A stretch of DNA of 9,361 nucleotides from Planctomycetota bacterium (lineage in GTDB: Bacteria; Planctomycetota; UBA8742; JACQVU01). The position numbers and the translations under genes were made by a program. The notes under the pieces were generated by a model, which had not been told where the DNA came from, did not search any database, and worked only from the letters and a program-made list of their open reading frames with translations. This document shows positions 6,005-9,361 of this stretch, one piece after another. The stretch is from contig JACQVU010000139.1 in the NCBI GenBank assembly GCA_016209585.1, forward strand, positions 1 to 9,361. Direction: 5' to 3'. Numbering within the stretch: position 1 is the stretch's first letter; the number at the start of each line of letters is the position of its first letter.

Positions 6005-8610
6005 GACGCCGCCTCCACGGGAAGATGGGAGAGGGGAACGGGGCCATCGGCGTGGGCCGGGGCCGGGGCTGCGGAGCCGGAGGGCGCCAGGGGAACGAAT
6101 TCGTCCCAGCCGAAACGGCGGACGTAGGCTTCGAACGGGCCGAGGCAGGAGTGAAACGCCGCGCAGACCCGGCAGGCGTCGCGGCGCAGCGGGTTGGCGG
6201 CCACCGCGCCGTCGCAGTCGTGGGCGCTTCCCAGCCGTTCCGCGAGGTCGGGCGCCACGCAGGGCGGCGCCTGAAACGAGAAGCGCACCCGTCCCTCCCG
6301 GCCGCCGTGGTCGGCCACGGCGCGCCGGGCGTGGGGCATCACGTCGGCGTAGCGCACCGCCAGCTGGTGGTAATGGCGCTCGCCCCAGCCGCGCGGGATG
6401 AGGGTGGTGAAGTTGACGCGCACGGCGCCGGGCAGGGCGCTCACCAGGTGGACGAACTCCCGCAGCCAGCGATAGTTGCGCGCCGTGATCACGTAGCAGA
6501 ACTCCAGCGCGCGCGGCGAGCGCCGGCGAAGCAACTCGCGGGCCGCGTTAGCCGCGCCCTCCCACGACTGCTCGAAACTGCCGGGCGAGCGCGTCAGTCC
6601 GTCGTGGACCTCCGCCCGGTGGCCGTGGATGGAGACCTGCAGCCGCGTCAACCCGGCGTCGAAGGCGCGCCGCGCGAAGCCCGGGTAAGAGAACATCCGC
6701 CCGTTCGACAAGAGAAAGACCCCGCGCCCGCGCGCCCGCGCCCGCGCCAGCAGATCGAAGAACAGCGGGTGGATGGTCGGCTCGCCCCCCACGATGGTCG
6801 TCAGGTCTACTTCCGGCGACAACCAGTGGTCCACCGCCCCCGTCAACTCCTCGCGCGCGTCCGTCTGGTACTTGCGCGCGATGTTCGGGCTGCCACCGTC
6901 GCTGCAGAAGACGCAGTTGCAGTTGCAGAACGGCATCGTCTGGCGCGTCACCTCTTCGGAAGCCCCCGGCGACGCCAGAAGCGCGTCGGCCGGCGCCGGC
7001 GCCGGCGCCCTCGCGCCCCCCGCCACGCGCCGGCGCCCAGCCTCGGCCCACTCGGCGGCGCGGCGGTAGAGCGTCTCTTCGTTGGCGCCGGGGTCGGCGG
7101 CGGCCAGCGCCACCAGATGCTCCAGCAGCGCGACCTGCGCGGCGCGGTCCTCCCAGTTGCGAATGAGCGGCAACAGGTCGCCGGCCCCTTCCGACGCCCG
7201 CACGTACACCGCGTACACCCGGCCCGCCTCCGCGTGGAGGAAGCGCCAGGGCGCCTCGCCGCTGTACCCGTACCGCCGGGAGTTGTCGTGCGCCGCGTCC
7301 GGGAAGCGATCCGCCAGCAGCCCGTCGCGCGCCGCGGCGTGGTAGAGCGGCAGGCTGGGGTCCAGCCGCAGTTTGGAGAGCGGAAGGTTGCCGCGGAACT
7401 CCCAGAAGCGGAGCCGCCGGAACGCCGCCACGTTGGCTTCAAGGTCGGCCAGGCTGGTCCAGGGCGTGAACAGGATGAACCCCTTGGCGTGGGTGTCGTC
7501 GCTGAAACTGTCGGGGAACTGATCGCGCAGAGAGCGCAGGAGGCTCGCGGCCTCCTCGCACTCCGCCGCGCTCACCCCCTTGTTGAAGCGGTCCAGTTCG
7601 GGCTGGGAGAAGTTCTCGAAACCCACGAGGTAGAGGTCGATGCGATGGCCCGTGCCGGCGAAGGTTGAAAGGGCCGCCGTCAACTTGTCGCGGTCGGCGC
7701 GCAGCAGCAGCACGCGGGTTTTCACGAGGAAGCGCAGGGGCTTCCCGCCCGCGGCCAGCACGGCGGCGGCGAAGCGGTCGAGATAGCCGAGCGCCTCCTC
7801 GTCTTCGAGCACCACTTCGGCCAGGTCGGGCGCTTGGCGGCGCACCTCGGCCAGTTGCGCCAGCAAGAGGCGCACGGTCTCTTCGCGGGGCAGGCGGATG
7901 ATCCCCGAATGGTGACAGAACGTGCACCCGAAGCGGAACACTTCGGGCAACCTCGCGAAGTCGATGCCCTGGAAGAAATTGTTGTCGGCCGCGTCCGCCG
8001 CGTAGGCGCACCCGTGGGAGCCGAGAATAGCCTGCCGCCGGTCGACGGCCACGCGCCAGGTCTCCGCGTCGCGCCACGCCAGGATGGGGCGGAAGGGGTC
8101 GATCCATGAGAGCAACCGCTCGCGGCGCGCCGGGTCGCGCAGGTCGTCCAGCGGCGTCAGGTCGCCCGGCGGCGCGGGGGCGTGCGGCGCGCCCGACACC
8201 AGGTCCGCCGCGAACGCCCGCGCCCGCGCCAGCAGATCGTCGCGATCGGCCGTGGCGCGCAGCACCCAGGCGGGACGCTCCGTCTCCGCCCCGCGCACGG
8301 CGTAGGAGACCAGCACCATCACCGCGAACGGCCGGCCCGCCCGCTCAACGGCGGCGATCACCTCCCGCTCCAGCACGTCGGGCAGCAGGAGCAGGTCGGC
8401 GCCGTGATCCACCAGGCGCGCCACGAACCGGTCACACCGCTCCGGCCACCCCGCCGACGGCCCTTCCAGCATCAGGCGGAAGCGTTCCACGCTGAACCCG
8501 CCGTCCCGCAGCGCGCCGGCGAGACAGGGAAGCGTGAGGTCGTGGAAGAACTCCGCCACGCGGCAGACCTCAAGCACCGCGATCCGCAGGGGCGCGCCGG
8601 GGGTCGCCAT
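6001..8610 (-). CDS. B12-binding-like domain plus two radical SAM cores (atypical core and SPASM-like core)
   Basis: The protein has 869 aa. The ATG at 8610 is chosen over a reading 15 codons longer because AGAGGGGG lies about 7 nt upstream and the previous gene stops 1 nt before it. Residues about 8-140 look like the Rossmann-type B12-binding domain in front of many radical SAM enzymes (LPCLAGALRDGGFSVERFRL, then ADLLLLPDV), but no DXHXXG cobalamin motif is seen. The first core (about 195-470) keeps only CX2C (C229, C232) of CX3CX2C. Its barrel is otherwise recognisable (LVGFENFSQPELDRFNKGVS, GFILFTPWTSLADLEAN). An Ala/Pro linker (about 533-548) leads to the second core: C562, C566 and C569 with an extra C564 in CNCNCVFC, then VGGEPTIHP, LLSNGRMFSYPGF and VSIHGHRAEVHD. 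The C-terminal part has PPCVAPDL and CRVCAAFHSCLGPFEAYVRRFG, very like the 338-aa protein, suggesting an auxiliary Fe-S cluster. It is soluble. The substrate is unknown. Confidence 0.88.
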   Translation of the reverse strand: MATPGAPLRIAVLEVCRVAEFFHDLTLPCLAGALRDGGFSVERFRLMLEGPSAGWPERCDRFVARLVDHGADLLLLPDVLEREVIAAVERAGRPFAVMVLVSYAVRGAETERPAWVLRATADRDDLLARARAFAADLVSGAPHAPAPPGDLTPLDDLRDPARRERLLSWIDPFRPILAWRDAETWRVAVDRRQAILGSHGCAYAADAADNNFFQGIDFARLPEVFRFGCTFCHHSGIIRLPREETVRLLLAQLAEVRRQAPDLAEVVLEDEEALGYLDRFAAAVLAAGGKPLRFLVKTRVLLLRADRDKLTAALSTFAGTGHRIDLYLVGFENFSQPELDRFNKGVSAAECEEAASLLRSLRDQFPDSFSDDTHAKGFILFTPWTSLADLEANVAAFRRLRFWEFRGNLPLSKLRLDPSLPLYHAAARDGLLADRFPDAAHDNSRRYGYSGEAPWRFLHAEAGRVYAVYVRASEGAGDLLPLIRNWEDRAAQVALLEHLVALAAADPGANEETLYRRAAEWAEAGRRRVAGGARAPAPAPADALLASPGASEEVTRQTMPFCNCNCVFCSDGGSPNIARKYQTDAREELTGAVDHWLSPEVDLTTIVGGEPTIHPLFFDLLARARARGRGVFLLSNGRMFSYPGFARRAFDAGLTRLQVSIHGHRAEVHDGLTRSPGSFEQSWEGAANAARELLRRRSPRALEFCYVITARNYRWLREFVHLVSALPGAVRVNFTTLIPRGWGERHYHQLAVRYADVMPHARRAVADHGGREGRVRFSFQAPPCVAPDLAERLGSAHDCDGAVAANPLRRDACRVCAAFHSCLGPFEAYVRRFGWDEFVPLAPSGSAAPAPAHADGPVPLSHLPVEAAS
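6012..6016 (-). promoter_or_regulatory. Shine-Dalgarno GGAGG of the triple radical SAM gene
   Basis: GGAGG on the minus strand lies 7 nt before the GTG at 6004, within the last codons of the 869-aa gene. With the GTGA stop/start overlap it fits translational coupling of the two genes. Confidence 0.6.
6990..7009. repeat. Short tandem repeat (CCGGCG)x3 in linker
   Basis: Three perfect CCGGCG units followed by CC. On the coding (minus) strand it encodes the Ala-Pro repeat APAPAPA in the linker between the two radical SAM cores of the 869-aa protein. Length variation here would change the linker without breaking the frame. Confidence 0.7.
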
Positions 8611-8611
8611 G

Positions 8612-9307
8612 TCACGCCCCCTCTTCGCCGTCCAGCCCGAAGGGCATGAGCACACCGGCGCCCGCGGCGATGCGGCGCAGCACCGCGACCTCCCGCCCCC
8701 CGCGCGAGAGCACGAACGCCGCGCCGTCGTGATGCACCTGATCCGCGCCGGCGAAGATCGGCCACACCTCGTTGATGAAGTGCTCCTGCATCGCCCGCGC
8801 GAATCCCAGGTCTGACGGCGGCGCGCCGGCCCCGGGGGTCTGGGGGTCCGGCTCCACGCGGGCGTAGCGCAACCCCTCCGGAGAGAGGCGCGCGCCCCGG
8901 AAGACCAGCCGCCGCCAAGCGTCGAAAAAGAGCACCGGCCGGCGCAGCATGTCGCGCAGCCGCGCGGCGTAGGCTGGCGAGATCTCAGCCAGACGATCGA
9001 ACACCGCCCGCGCGAACCGCGCCGCCTCCGGGCAGTCGTACCGGCAGGGATAGAACGGCGCGAGGTTGACGCACGAATTGTTCAACAGCCAGTCATACGC
9101 GCCGGTCGTCCGCGCCGCCGTGGCGAGCCGGACGGCGGTGTTGTCGCCGCGGTCTTCCAGCGCCGCGAACGCCCGCCGGCAGCAGGCCGGGTAGCCCAGC
9201 AACTCGCCCACGCGCTCCACCGCGTCTTCCACCCGAGGCGAGTCGTACCGGCGCGCCGCCTCCTCCACCAAGGCGGCGTCGCGCCCGATGAACAGATCGT
9301 ATACCAC
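8612..9307 (-). CDS. DUF483-like Cys-containing protein of unknown function
   Basis: The protein has 231 aa from the GTG at 9307, with only a weak GAGG 8 nt upstream. The frame stays open to the window edge through a Gly-rich stretch, so the true start may be further upstream. The N-terminal part has LGYPACCRRAF (Cys 42 and 43) and NNSCVNLAPFYPCRYDCPEA (Cys 79, 88 and 92). This pairing of GYPxCC with PCxxxC reminds me of DUF483, an uncharacterised family known mainly from archaea and often near radical SAM genes. I recall this pattern and could not search for it. The C-terminal half has the conserved-looking blocks QEHFINEVWPIFAGADQVHHDG and SRGGREVAVLRRI, suggesting a small beta-rich domain. 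The Cys set could bind a metal or an Fe-S cluster (inference). It is the first visible gene of the operon and ends 1 nt before the 869-aa gene. It is soluble. A helper or substrate-binding role for the radical SAM proteins is plausible but unproven. Confidence 0.75.
   Translation of the reverse strand: MVYDLFIGRDAALVEEAARRYDSPRVEDAVERVGELLGYPACCRRAFAALEDRGDNTAVRLATAARTTGAYDWLLNNSCVNLAPFYPCRYDCPEAARFARAVFDRLAEISPAYAARLRDMLRRPVLFFDAWRRLVFRGARLSPEGLRYARVEPDPQTPGAGAPPSDLGFARAMQEHFINEVWPIFAGADQVHHDGAAFVLSRGGREVAVLRRIAAGAGVLMPFGLDGEEGA
8618..8623 (-). promoter_or_regulatory. Shine-Dalgarno GAGGGG of the 869-aa gene
   Basis: GAGGGG within AGAGGGGG lies 7 nt before the ATG at 8610, inside the last codons of the upstream gene. 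It supports the start MATPGAPLRIAVLEV over a longer reading. Confidence 0.6.
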
Positions 9308-9361
9308 CCCGCCGGCCTCGTGGCCCCCGCCCCCGCCATTTCCCCCGCCCGCGCCGGCGCC
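9308..9361 (-). other. Gly-rich open frame before the DUF483-like gene
   Basis: The frame of the 231-aa protein continues without a stop to the edge and would read GAGAGGGNGGGGGHEAGG. It contains no in-frame ATG, GTG or TTG. It may be a Gly-rich linker joining this domain to one encoded beyond the window, or G-rich leader sequence. No promoter is recognisable. Confidence 0.4.

Noticed and set aside
8191..8589. Calling the 869-aa protein a cobalamin-dependent enzyme
   Set aside because: The N-terminal domain resembles a B12-binding fold, but no DXHXXG motif is visible, so cobalamin binding is not claimed.
9082..9339. 85-aa minus-strand frame starting with ATG at 9339
   Set aside because: It is a different frame overlapping the DUF483-like gene, with Arg/Thr/Trp-rich composition and no motif. 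The GYPxCC frame is far better supported.
1446..9361. Search for a RiPP precursor peptide near the radical SAM genes
   Set aside because: There is no intergenic gap in the operon, and no short frame with its own Shine-Dalgarno and a leader/core pattern was seen. A precursor may lie outside the window.

Overview
The window is about 70% G+C by eye and almost entirely coding. It looks like a chromosomal fragment of a high-GC bacterium. Planctomycetota is my best guess (inference), because the one plus-strand gene is a secreted alpha/alpha-toroid (prenyltransferase/squalene-cyclase repeat) protein of a type very common in that phylum. No tRNA, rRNA, insertion sequence, CRISPR array or phage gene is visible.

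Layout. Positions 2-79 (+) look like the last codons of an upstream gene. Positions 166-1554 (+) encode a secreted toroid-repeat protein with a Pro/Ala-rich tail. Everything from 9307 down to 1446 is one tight minus-strand operon of four genes, read in this order: a 231-aa Cys-containing protein resembling DUF483 (9307-8612); an 869-aa protein with a B12-binding-like N-terminus and two radical SAM cores (8610-6001); a 1181-aa protein with two complete HemW-like units and a third, shorter radical SAM core (6004-2459); and a 338-aa single radical SAM protein with a SPASM/twitch-like Cys-rich C-terminus (2462-1446). The last two junctions are 4-nt GTGA overlaps and the first is a 1-nt gap. The last three genes each have a G-rich Shine-Dalgarno about 7 nt before the start. 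The operon end overlaps the convergent toroid gene by 109 bp.

Function. Six radical SAM cores sit in three adjacent, translationally coupled proteins. Five have the canonical CX3CX2C motif. The sixth (first core of the 869-aa protein) keeps only the last two cysteines, with a possible replacement 28 residues upstream. The 1181-aa protein contains an internal duplication of about 440 residues that includes an unusual preamble (YFP..EMGE), which marks the two halves as sisters. I see no peptide precursor, transporter or known pathway enzyme, so the substrate is unknown. The coupling and fusions suggest a multi-step cytoplasmic radical modification machine (inference). The operon start lies beyond the right edge of the window.
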